Shown: positions 10,414-19,700 of the stretch, one piece after another
How the letters are laid out: each line of letters begins with the position of its first letter
Numbering within the stretch: the first letter of the stretch is position 1
Assembly (NCBI GenBank): GCA_022559845.1
Contig: CM040128.1
Span: forward strand, 71,673,247 to 71,737,246
DNA length: 64,000 nucleotides
Direction: 5' to 3'
Source of the DNA: Amorphophallus konjac
Taxonomy: Eukaryota > Streptophyta > Magnoliopsida > Alismatales > Araceae
Translations under genes and position numbers: made by a program
The notes under the pieces: model-generated
The model's input: the letters and a program-made list of their open reading frames with translations, nothing else
The model's database searches: none
Told to the model about the DNA's origin: nothing

Positions 10414-11198
10414 TGAAGAGGCGAGATCTCGCGCTGGATCCTGAGCGGGCTATGGATCACCAGAAGATGAATCTGCAAGATAGGGAAACGTATCAGAGGG
10501 CCCAGGGGATCTCCTTGGGGCAAAACCCTCAGATGGCTAAGTCAGTAGAGCTATGGTGGAAGCAATAATGGGGGGAGGAGAGAGCTGATGCGCGAGAATC
10601 CTCTCCACCAAAGGGTGAAGCGAATCGTGCTCAGGAGCTTAGGGTGTGTGAATGCTTAGTTCATCTTACCATCTTCCGGAGGGTATCCTTTGCTTAAATA
10701 GTGCGCCGCCTTCAGGAGTCCTGTAAGCTGAGGGGTTCCCGGCGGGAGTTACGTCTTTAACGGGGGCTTTCATGGCCTGATCGTGGGAACGTTATCCCCT
10801 TGGAGTCCGGCGGCTCCCCTGACTCTCTCGCTGGCGGAGGACTCTGAACGGCTGCACCTGCAGATAATCAACCGGCCTTACCGAGCCTCGGGGATGCTAG
10901 CTCATGTCCGAGCGATAGGCATGGCCCGGCGAGGGTGGGGTCGGATAGGTCGACTGGAGCCTATCTCTCTCGGACGGGGAGAGGGCTTTAGGCCGGACCT
11001 TCCTTGGGACCTGACCGTTGTCTCGGGCCCTCCGAGCCTAGAAGGCCGCCGGGGAGAGTTAGTTCCTCGAGTCTTATTTATTGGGCTTTTCTCCCTAAGT
11101 GGGCCCTGTGGGCTATCACCCGGGTGGGCTCGCCTGGTTGGACCTTGTGGGTCTTGTTGGGCTGCCTTTGTGGTGGGCTGCGGAAATCCCCCTCTCCA
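10414..11198 (-). repeat. 5' LTR of the Tat element
   Basis: 785 bp, TG...CA, paired with 80-864. It contains the transcription start for gag-pol. A TATTTAAG on the minus strand near 10,700 is a possible TATA variant. Confidence 0.93.
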
Positions 11199-11203
11199 CT
11201 TAT
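11199..11203. repeat. Target site duplication CTTAT, right copy
   Basis: Directly follows the right LTR end (11,198); the partner is at 75-79. Confidence 0.9.
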
Positions 11204-11278
11204 CGTTTAGTAAACGCGGAAGGTGAGGAGCTCTCTCACCCGTGGAATGGGTTGTATCTTAATCGTTTCTTTCCTTAA
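11204..11278 (+). pseudogene. Integrase C-terminus of the old element, last part
   Basis: Twenty-four codons and TAA, beginning at the codon after the one that ends at base 79. The sequence carries the HPWNGLYL-type end of Tat/Ogre polyproteins. The frame continues exactly across the inserted element when one duplicated CTTAT is discounted. Confidence 0.88.
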
Positions 11279-12030
11279 AAATCTAAACCATGTGCTTCTC
11301 CGGTAATAAGAACTTCCTCCCTATCTTCGAAAAGAGGGTCCCGAGTAAGGCAATCACACACTACACGACATCCCTGGTCGGGTTCCTTGCTTATAAGACA
11401 CCGTTTTCCTCGGCCATGCTTTAGGGGAAAGTTGAAGTCCCTGTCCGCTTCATTCTTCGGCTGAATCCAGGGGCAAGGAGTAAATAAGGAGGAGACCACC
11501 AATCCAAGCTCCCTAACGAGAAGAGGTCTCAAATAGGGGCAAGTCCGTTATGACCTGACGCCACAAGGAAAAAAGGACAAGAAAAGAAAAGGAATACTCT
11601 TTACCAACAAAATCAAAAGCATCATCTCAAAGTCTGTGAATGAAATTTCAAAAGCTCCAAAGGAAAAAAAGAAAACTAGGCATGACAAGAGTGGCAGTAC
11701 AGTTCCCCGCGGGACGTTATGAGCCCGGTCGCATGCATGCCTAAGTGGACAAAGGTTCGATGACGGACATATAAGCCCCGGCACAACAGACCAAATCTCT
11801 AATAGGGTTGTACGGTGAGGGAATCAAGTTCTAAAACTCTACATCTGGCCAAAGCTTACCCCCATGTTCCTTTTTTCTTTTAGGACTGAGATAAGTACCC
11901 TAGGTATGGCATTGGTAAAAACACCGTCACAATGATCAGGTCTCGGACAGGGGTTGTCACACTATCGCACGCCGGTCTCAAGACTCAACCTAAAACGAGG
12001 AAGGTCTCGCGTTGCTAGAGAGGCACTGGT
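11279..12030 (+). other. Post-pol noncoding tract of the old element
   Basis: No credible ORF. Short blocks (GGTCTCAAATAGGGGCA; CCCCGGCACAACAGACC; TAGGTATGGCATTGGTA) recur in order at about 54,020-54,420 in the Gag-only element, which marks both as the same post-pol region of one element family. Confidence 0.6.
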
Positions 12031-12240
12031 TTTTCAAAATCCAAAAACATCAAATATTTTCAAAATCCAAAAACATCAAATATTTTTCAAAATCCAAAAA
12101 CATCAAATATTTTTCAAAATCCAAAAACATCAAATATTTTCAAAATCCAAAAACAACAAATATTTTCAAAAATCCAAAACAAAACAAATATTTTCAAAAA
12201 TCCAAAAATATTAAATATTTTCCAAAACTCCCAAAAATAC
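12031..12240. repeat. Tandem repeat, 27-28 bp unit, 7-8 copies
   Basis: Units of the form TTTTCAAAATCCAAAAACATC plus AAATAT are repeated; the first four are nearly identical and the later ones decay. A looser A-rich version occurs at 54,580-54,680 in the related element. Confidence 0.9.
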
Positions 12241-12454
12241 CATCATATGCATAGCATGCATCGCATCTTTATTATATTTTCGCCTATTTAATAAAGGCTC
12301 CACCCCTTGACCAAACATCAAGAAACGGTCATTATCTAACTTGCTTCAAGGCAAGGGGTTGAGTCTAAGAACAGATCTAACTTGTTTCATGTTTGAGTAT
12401 GTGCAGAATACAGGGACAAGTCCAAAAGCAAAAGCTCACAACTATGCAGGTTCA

Positions 12455-12710
12455 AAGTGTGTAACGCGCCAGCATCAGACCGTTACAGTCATATAACGGG
12501 CCCATCTTTGACAGTTATTTCCCTTCAGGCATGGGCCTTCTTCCTTTTCATTGAACCATCACTATGACGGTCTGAGATCTACCGTTACTTGAATATAACG
12601 GCTCAAGACCCATCCGTCATATCCTTCAGAGACAGGGCTCTTGTTATTCTCATTATGACGGCCTGCCGTAGGACCATTATTTCTTTATGGCGGCCCAGTG
12701 CATATCCGTC
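12455..12710. repeat. Half-site array ACGGTC...GACCGT, first cluster
   Basis: Short inverted half-sites recur, for example CAGACCGTTAC at 12,476 and GACGGTCTGAGATCTACCGT at 12,565, with GACGG / CCGTC variants to 12,710. The stretch 12,241-12,888 holds no gene. Confidence 0.6.
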
Positions 12711-12888
12711 TCTTACTCCAGAAGCCCTGTTTGCTCACCTCATTCTAGCCTTTTCAAACTATGGAACTCAAGATCATTCAAATATGGCAATCTCATCTCA
12801 TTCAAGCAAAGATTAATGAAATATAATTCTTGATAAATTCAACTTCGATTGTCAATTACATGATATCTCTCATGAACAAAAAGAAAAA

Positions 12889-14329
12889 TCAAGATACATT
12901 CACTTTCTTATCCGCAAGAGGGCGGATTCTTCTCAACTCTTTCATGTAATCTCGGCGTGCTTCGTCGTTCTCTTCAACTTCTGCTTGCCACGAACGCACC
13001 TTGCTGATCTCCCACATGGTCAGCGCGTTCCGGACTGCTCGTTCATCTTCCTCGGTCCCCATCTTCCTAGGTAGAAGGGGAGGGTAGTGTGATAGTGCAG
13101 AAACGCTGATTCGAGGTAGTCCGATCTGAAGATGGCATCGATGCGGGTTGTAGATCGCCATGGTAGTGTTCCCTACTAGCTGGAGGTCCAGGCCTTGACG
13201 CCGCGATATTTTGAGAAGAGTGCTTCGGAGGACTCTTGGTCGCATGATGAACTTGTCCATTGGAAGAATGTTAAGGAAGAGGCGCCATTCGTCCCGAGTT
13301 TTCTTATCCGCCGTCTTGCATTCAACCTGAGGAGAATACCCAAATGCCCCTCCAATAAAGAAGAGAGGGTGGCTCCCGAAGATCCGGCTTGCTGAAATTA
13401 TGTCTTCCTTAGAAAGGAATTTGATTCTTATTCCCATCTAGCACTCAAGGAGTATCATGGAACCAAACAAGGGGCCCCCTATGCAAGCCGAGCTTAGTCC
13501 TTCGTAAAGGTATGAGAGGACCGCTTGAGAGATAGACATTCCCCGCCACAGCCCGCTAATAATGCCAAGATTTTGGATGTCTAAGAGGTGGTCGGTAGTA
13601 GTAAAAAGAAAGACTCCACACAAGCAAACCGCCACTGCCTTGGCTATTGCTTCATGTCTCTCCCACTTGTTTTTACAATGAGACACTATCCATTGCGCCA
13701 AGGGTATCAAGTGAATGTGGTGTGGGCTGATCATGGTCCTCACGTCCTTTGGATTGTGAATGAAATCACTCAAGATCAAGGACGGGTCGATAGGCTCGAT
13801 TGTGTAGCAAACCCGGTCTTAATCCCCCACCCTAGTCTTAGGAAGGGCTAGGTAGGTTTCTACCTCCTCCAATAGGACGGTTGCTTCGAAGGAAGGGAAG
13901 ATGAAGGTATGAGTTTGTGGATGCCATAATTCCACAAGTGCTGAAAGGCTTGGCCAATCAAAGGATAATTTCTGGAAATTCTTGCCTAAAACCAAGAGAG
14001 GTTGGAGGTGCCATGCTTTAAGGATTGATGTGACCTCTATGGGGAGTGCCTTTACCATGGGAGCCACCCACTTCAGATTGGAATAACACCTTGGGCCAGG
14101 GAGGGGCTTGAAGAAGGAAAGGAAGAAAGAAGGAAGTCATGAAAAGAATAAGTGCAGTAAAATTCTGAACTTTGGATGAGTTGTGAGAACTTACCACTCT
14201 TTGGACGTTGGAGCTTAGGTGTTTGGGAATTGAGGTTAGCCGTTGAAGCTCTCCATGTTCCCTCCTAGCAGCCTTAGGGCCGGTGTAAACCTTCTCCTCC
14301 ATAGCCATCATCTCGAAGCTCCTCTTCAT
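12889..14329 (-). pseudogene. Antisense gene 1: plant mobile domain protein, two exons, two stops
   Basis: Exon A is 14,329-14,195 (45 codons, ATG, basic and Ser-rich). Donor GAGTG|GTAAGTTC; intron 14,194-14,107 with a long pyrimidine tract; acceptor TTCTTCAAG|CCC; both junctions phase 0. Exon B is 14,106-12,889 (405 codons plus stop) with in-frame TAA at 13,819-13,821 and TAG at 13,438-13,440. The protein has the plant mobile domain (aminotransferase-like) layout: LSALVELWHPQTHTF, then FEATVLLEEVETYLALP, then a middle helix block (AVAVCLCGVFLF) and GGPLFGSMILLE. Such domains occur in the cellular MAIN/MAIL/PP7L proteins and in transposons. Placed antisense to pol, between integrase and 3' LTR, it is probably cargo of the element. 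Its own TATA may be at 14,422-14,427. Confidence 0.82.
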
Positions 14330-14421
14330 CTTGCTTTCTGCTCTTTGGAAGATCTCTTCAAACCCTAGAATAGAGGTTTCAGCAAAACTGCGATTTTGAT
14401 TAAGGTTCCAAGTTGCTAAGG

Positions 14422-14427
14422 CTTATA
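14422..14427 (-). promoter_or_regulatory. TATA box candidate of antisense gene 1
   Basis: AAATATAAGCC on the minus strand, 93 bases before the ATG at 14,329. No other TATA-like site is closer. Confidence 0.4.
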
Positions 14428-14549
14428 TTTAACTTTGGAAGGATAAGATTCAGACTAGAAGGCTTTATCTTCAATCAGGATAAGTTCTAATGATGGACTA
14501 AGTGGCTAAACCTCGGGTTTTAGTTATCTCGGCTCAATTCGTTTTGGAT

Positions 14550-15030
14550 TACAACCCAGATTCTAACGGTCCATCGTGCGGCCGTTACTTCATTCCGATG
14601 CGCCAGCCCTTGGCCGTCGCATTTTCTGTGGGTTTCAATTCCCCGAATCATGTTCTGTAGAGAATGACGGTCTACGGGTCTACCGTCGCTTTCTGTAACG
14701 CACAAACCCTGAGCCGTCATTTTCCCAGCACTCAGTTCCTTCTCTTCTGGGCTAAACGCTTCCTGACGGTCTTACTTATGACCGTCTCTTAAGTCTGACG
14801 CGTCTCCTTCAGACCGTCGCATTTCCTGCTAGTTGCCCTGACCAACTATCGTTCTGCCATGATCAACGGTCTGACCCTTGGCCGTTACTTGTCTTTGACG
14901 CACCCTCGGTTGGCCGTCGTTTATCCTGATGCCCCACTGCCAGAGTGGGCCTCTGATGATTAATGGTCTCTCACCAGAGCGTCGTTTGATTATGACGGTC
15001 AGATCTTAGACCGTCACTTTCTCTGCTGCT
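14550..15030. repeat. Half-site array ACGGTC...GACCGT, main cluster
   Basis: About ten units of 28-34 bp lie nearly head to tail. Each has a left half (GACGGTC or AACGGTC), 7-12 bases, and a right half (GACCGTC or GGCCGTT) followed by a T-rich tail. Clear units start near 14,564, 14,666, 14,763, 14,864 and 14,994. The stretch 14,330-15,286 has no gene except the TATA candidate. Confidence 0.8.
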
Positions 15031-15286
15031 GAGTTCGGGCTATTCCTTCTGCCCTTGCCTAGACTTGGCAGTCTTTTACATTGTACACCCCGTCCTCTTC
15101 CCATTTTCACACATTCCTACATACATCTCATTCATTCATTCACATTTCGTCCATCCTGCTTTTTTCACATTCATTCATTCACGCTCGCATAAAATTAAAA
15201 CAAAACAGAAAACTAAAAAGAAGGGATCTCATTCCATTTTTGCCAAAAGTTCTATACAAAAGATAAGAAAAAAACATAAAAATACA

Positions 15287-18200
15287 TCATTCGGTCGGCT
15301 TATCCGCCGGACCGCCCTCATCCTCTCTATCCTCGGGTCTCCTCACGGGTGGCGGTGCTATGGAAGCACTCTCCTCCTGCTGTCCTCTCTCTGCCCTCTC
15401 ATTCCTCCGCTGGGCGGAGGAGCTGACAAGGAAATTTCCTACTGAGCCGCTCGGGGCGGCACTCCTATGTACCCCACTCTGGGAGGCACTCCGCTCCGGT
15501 CCCCGGCCCATCATCCGGACCGTCCGCTCCAGTGTCCGCAGCTCGATCTTCAGTGTAAAGATCTGACGCCGCGTCTCCCGTGCCTCGGTCCGGTAGCGAT
15601 CCAAGTCGGCCGTCCCGATCCGAAGCTCCTCCACCTCAGCTCGTGCCCGCGCTAACTCCTTCCGGAGTTGTTCCATCTCTACATCATCTGGGCGTCACGG
15701 GGTCTCCGCTCTCAGCCGGGCCATCTCTGCCCGTACCAGCTCCGTCTCTGCTCGGGCTCGATCGGTCTCGGCCCGGCTTCTCTCTACCTCTGCTCTCGCC
15801 TGGCTGGCCTCGGCCACTGCTGCTGCTAGATCCCTCGCCTGTAGATTGCATTTTATATCATTAGTCATGAAGCATTTAATTAGGCATAGTCATAAGCATT
15901 TTTTAGTCTCTTACCCGCTCCGCGAGGGTGGCCTCTGCCTCCTCGGCCCGGGCAACCGCCCGAGCAAAGTCGGCCTCCTGCTCAGCCCTGCCTCCCGCAG
16001 GCTGCGAGGAAGACGATGGGGCATCCGGCCCAGCGCGTTGGGCTCCCTCGGCCCGCTGCATTTAGAAGTCATGGTTAGTTGACATTGGCATTTGCATCAT
16101 GAACATCATTACATAAATCATGAGCATTTAAGTTTTTAGTCTCACCAGGAGCTCCAGGGAAGACTGGTACCCGTCCCGCTGCTGGATGGTGGAGTGGAGT
16201 AGCCCTTCCAGCTCGGCTATCCGTCCCTCGGGGTCTAGCTGCATTTTAGAAAGCATGAGTCAGCATATATCATATTGCACATTGCATAATAAAAGTTTAG
16301 AGTTTTAGAATTGCATACCGGTCGTCGGGTACCTCGGTACACCCGGTCGCCGTAGAGTCGAGCGAAGGCCTTTAGATATGCCTCGTCGCTCTCGTCTCGC
16401 TCCTTCACCGCTCGGCCCCGCCTATTCCAATCGTGGACGTATTTCGCCTTCCGGGCACACCAATCCACATTGCCGCTGATGCCCCTTGCTGACTTGCCAG
16501 GGTGGTCATCGCTGTGGCGTGGAAAGGTCACCTCAGGCTGGTGTAGTCCCCGGGTCCGCAGGATCAGCCTGTAGTGCAGAGGCTCGATGATATGGATGCA
16601 ATGCAACCATATGTCTCGCCCCCGGTACGATAAGGCCACCTCTACCAACGGCTGTCCCGTGTAACCCTCATCGCGGTATGGGGTCCATCTCACCTGAAAG
16701 CATTTTTATTCATTCGTCAGCATTTGTCAGCATTAGAAGCATATAGAAGCATTTAGAAGCATTTTAAAAGCATATAGAAATCATTTTTGAGTTCTGGACT
16801 TACCGATGTATGCGGGAAGGAGTCCAGGTCGTCCTGGATCGTCCGGGTCAGTCTAATGATCGACCCTGTGTCCCTCGCCACCGACCAACTCCTCGCGATT
16901 GGTATGAGGCCGGGATGGAGTAGTGCGCCTCTCCCGATGCCTGGGAGGTACATATAGCTCCAGATCTGCATTTAGAAGTTGAGTCAGTCGCATCATTGCA
17001 TAAATCATTGCATAAATCATTTGCATAAATCATGGCATCAATATTCATGGCATAATAGAAAACATATGAAGTGCATTTACCTGTAGGAAAGGTGAGAAGC
17101 CGCCCAGCATCGTCTGCCGGTCCGTAGTGCTGAGGGACTCGAACAAGAATGCGAGTACTGCTACTCCCCAGGCGTATCTCCTGACTCTGCCCAAATCCTT
17201 TATCATCGGCAGCAGTCTGCAGCTGATGACATCCGCCCGAGTCGCGAAGAGGAGCTTCCCGAATAGCAGCATCAGGAAGCGTCTGAGCACCATGTCTCCC
17301 TCTGGTCCAGCCTCCGCCGCCACGCGAGGGCGCACCTGGTCTATCACTCTGCCCAGATGCTCCTCGGGTAGTTCTCCCACGGTGATCGCCGCTCCTCTCA
17401 AGCCTAAGCTCTCCTGCAGCACTGACCTCGAAAGCTGAGAGGAGGACTGTCCCGGCCTGATCAAATCCAGCCCGAGCAGCTGCTGCGCCATCTCTCGGTA
17501 GTCGCCGTATGTCCACCCTGTCACCGCGGCTCCGTGGACTCTCAATCTGGTAATCCTTGCTATGTCTTCTAGCGTGGGGATCATGTGGCCCCACGGGAAG
17601 ATGAACGCCCTGCTGATCGGGTCCCATCTCTCGAGCAAGGCATACAGCAGCGGCGTGTCCATCCGGATCACCTCGATGTTGAGCACCTCGGTGAATCCCA
17701 TGCCGGCTAATCTCTCTCTCTGGTAGTCGGGCAATGCCTGGTACACTGCCCGGATCTGTAGCCAGGAGATCCGCGACCGTCTCTTCCCCTGCATTACATA
17801 TTAGATCATTCATTAGTCCGATTGCATCATATAATCATTGCATAATCATTCATAATTGAAAACAAAACAAAAATTTGAAAATTGAAAACCCTAAAAAATA
17901 GTTTAATTCCCTGGCTAAAGTGACGGCCCTGGGGTGGGGCGTCGTTTGACTCTGACGGACGCAGCCTGATGCGTCGGGTGTGTGACGGTCGCTGGCAGGA
18001 CCGTCACATTATCTGCATTTGGGAATTTTTTCCCTTGCATCCCCGTGGTCTCCCACTATGGCCAAATGGCCTACAATTGATCCTAGTGGGTTCGTAGACC
18101 CATTTCTACCCCATTCCCTCACATGCATCCATAAATAAACACAAAAAAAATCAAAAATTGGAAAATTAGGGCGGGGGCCTACATCACGGTCCATGTCTCT

Positions 18201-18434
18201 CCTCCTCTTTTTCTCTGGTTTTTTGGGCTCCTCTGCACCCAGTGAGGTTTCCCCTTGGTCCTCCTCAGCCGTGGGGACTGCTTCTTCTTCTGTTGGGTTT
18301 CTTCTCGCCGGCCGTTCTTCTTCCACCGGCGGGATCACCTCCCGTTCAAGACGGCGGTGGAACCGCCGTATTGCCATCCTCTTCCCTCTCTCTCTCTTCT
18401 TTGGTGGCGGCTGGGGTGCCTCGTCGCCGGCCAT
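15287..18434 (-). pseudogene. Antisense gene 2: seven-exon plant mobile domain and coiled-coil protein
   Basis: Exons on the minus strand: 18,434-18,183; 17,788-17,081; 16,965-16,804; 16,693-16,319; 16,238-16,146; 16,055-15,915; 15,838-15,287. Every intron has GT...AG ends and every junction is phase 0, which gives about 760 codons. Exon 1 is basic and Pro-rich with NLS-like KKRERGKR. Exons 2-4 form a full plant mobile domain: LLERWDPISRAFIFPWGHM, TLEDIARITRL, RRFLMLLFGKLLFAT, RRYAWGVAVLAFLFESL, IWSYMYLP. Exons 5-7 form an Ala/Arg/Glu coiled coil and a Ser-rich tail. The only defect I find is a TGA at 15,697-15,695 (a CGA-to-TGA type change) in exon 7, so the mobile domain itself is intact. 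It lies antisense to pol, upstream of the 3' LTR. The cellular relatives act with PP7-type phosphatases in transcription and silencing; the role here is unknown. Confidence 0.85.
17915..18010. repeat. Half-site units inside intron 1 of antisense gene 2
   Basis: GTGACGG...GGCGTCG and TGTGACGGTC...GACCGTCACA stem-loop units lie in the 394-bp first intron. Similar units occur upstream of the gene at 18,548-18,710. This places the array both inside and outside the transcribed part. Confidence 0.6.
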
Positions 18435-18879
18435 TGGAGCGGTGGGGGTGGAATCACCGGAGCTCTCGGTTTTGAGGTTTTTTGGGCGTTGAGTGTTGGA
18501 ATGAACGGGCCGTGACCGTTCGGTTGTTTTTTTGAACACTCAGGAAATGTGACGATCTATCGACCGACCGTCACATCATTCTGACGCGTCTGGATTTGAC
18601 CGTTACATGTGTTGGCACTGTTTTATTGAAGAATGTGAACTGCCTTGTTTATGACGGACTAGGGATGGTCCGTTACTTTATGTAACGCACGTACATGAGA
18701 CCGTTACAAACTTGCAAGTTTCTTGATGAATTAAATGGTCTAATTAATGTCAAAATGGTTCCATTTTCTTCCATGTTGTTCCTTATTGATGCCTCTCGCA
18801 TGTACAAATGGTTACGACTTGGTACATGATCATTTTTATTATTGTTGGCTAACCTATCTTTCATGAAGGAATTATGAGT

Positions 18880-19687
18880 GAAGTCATGCTTTATCGTCCG
18901 TCAGGCAGGTAAGTCAGGTATTGTATCTTGTTCCCTCACTCCCTTAATGCATTACTATATGTTACTTATGATATATTACCTCGAGAACCGGCTGGTCATT
19001 CATGTGTCCTGGGATCTGATGTTCCCCTTAAACAAAAATGATGATGATCTAAGTTCACACGATTAATCGTTGGATAGGCCGTTAGATTGTAAAATTTGGG
19101 GACGATGGTTCTGTCTTGCACGCCGTGGTTGCAGATAGTGTCATGACTCCGATTTCTCCAAACTAGCATTATTATTCTCGAGTATTTTTCTATTTTATCT
19201 TTCTTTGCATTCGTTTTGATGATTTCTTTTCCTTTAGCCCAGCATGCATCATGCGCATTCTTTGAGCATTCATGAGTTTCATTTGTTCAAGATGTCTCAT
19301 TAATGGTGAACGGTTGTGTTCTTAATCTTGAATAAGGAGAATTATTCCACTCTGAATTAGAAGGTTTCCTTCGATTTGCTCGCGTGATCTGGTTCGCTGA
19401 AGATTCCTGTCTGGAGTTTAGTCTCTTTCCTTTCCGTTGCCTCCGGCGGCTAGCCGTGTTTCCTTTCCTTAGTTAATTAGTTCCTCCAGACTCGCGTCCT
19501 TTGGCTGGCTATGTCCTTGCGATCAATTTGAGGTTTTCCAGAAAATTCCTATTGCTTGTTGGTACAGAACGGGTGTCGTTTACCTTAACGCCCTCTTTTT
19601 GATACACTCCGCTTCATTTCCGCTTCATCTCCATGTTCCATTTCACTTCCGCTTCACCTCCGCTCGCTCCCCTGCAAAGAGGACGTT
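18880..19687 (+). other. Conserved noncoding block before the 3' LTR
   Basis: This block aligns with 61,870-62,697 of the Gag-only element nearly throughout (for example TTACCTCGAGAACCGGCTGG, TGATGATGATCTAAG, GGTTGCAGATAGTGTC). No ORF is shared. It ends at the purine tract. Confidence 0.75.
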
Positions 19688-19700
19688 AAGGAGGGGCATC
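19688..19700 (+). other. Purine-rich tract before the 3' LTR
   Basis: AAGGAGGGGCATC sits next to the LTR start. The same tract (AAGGAGGGACATC) precedes the LTR at 62,711. Confidence 0.65.

Larger units (their letters stand above)
80..11198 (-). mobile_element. Tat-lineage Ty3/gypsy retrotransposon with antisense gene
   Basis: This is a complete minus-strand element of 11.1 kb. In element order it has 5' LTR (10,414-11,198), primer site (10,394-10,411), gag (from 10,376), pol ending at 4,951, a long 3' region with a plus-strand antisense ORF (1,140-3,735), a purine tract (865-883) and 3' LTR (80-864). Both LTRs are 785 bp, begin TG and end CA, and differ at about 12 sites by eye (about 1.5%), so the insertion is recent. 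Archaeal-type RNase H after the native one, and an antisense ORF between pol and 3' LTR, are hallmarks of the Tat lineage. Gag carries three stop codons and a frameshift, so this copy is not autonomous. Confidence 0.93.

Noticed and set aside
14550..15030. MITE or small DNA transposon because of many short inverted repeats
   Set aside because: The inverted halves are internal and reiterated; there are no terminal repeats with flanking duplications.
15287..18434. A cellular MAIN/PP7L-type host gene
   Set aside because: It lies between the integrase end and the 3' LTR of one element, beside a second antisense gene, and Tat/Ogre elements are known to carry antisense ORFs at this place. A cellular origin of the domain is still likely.
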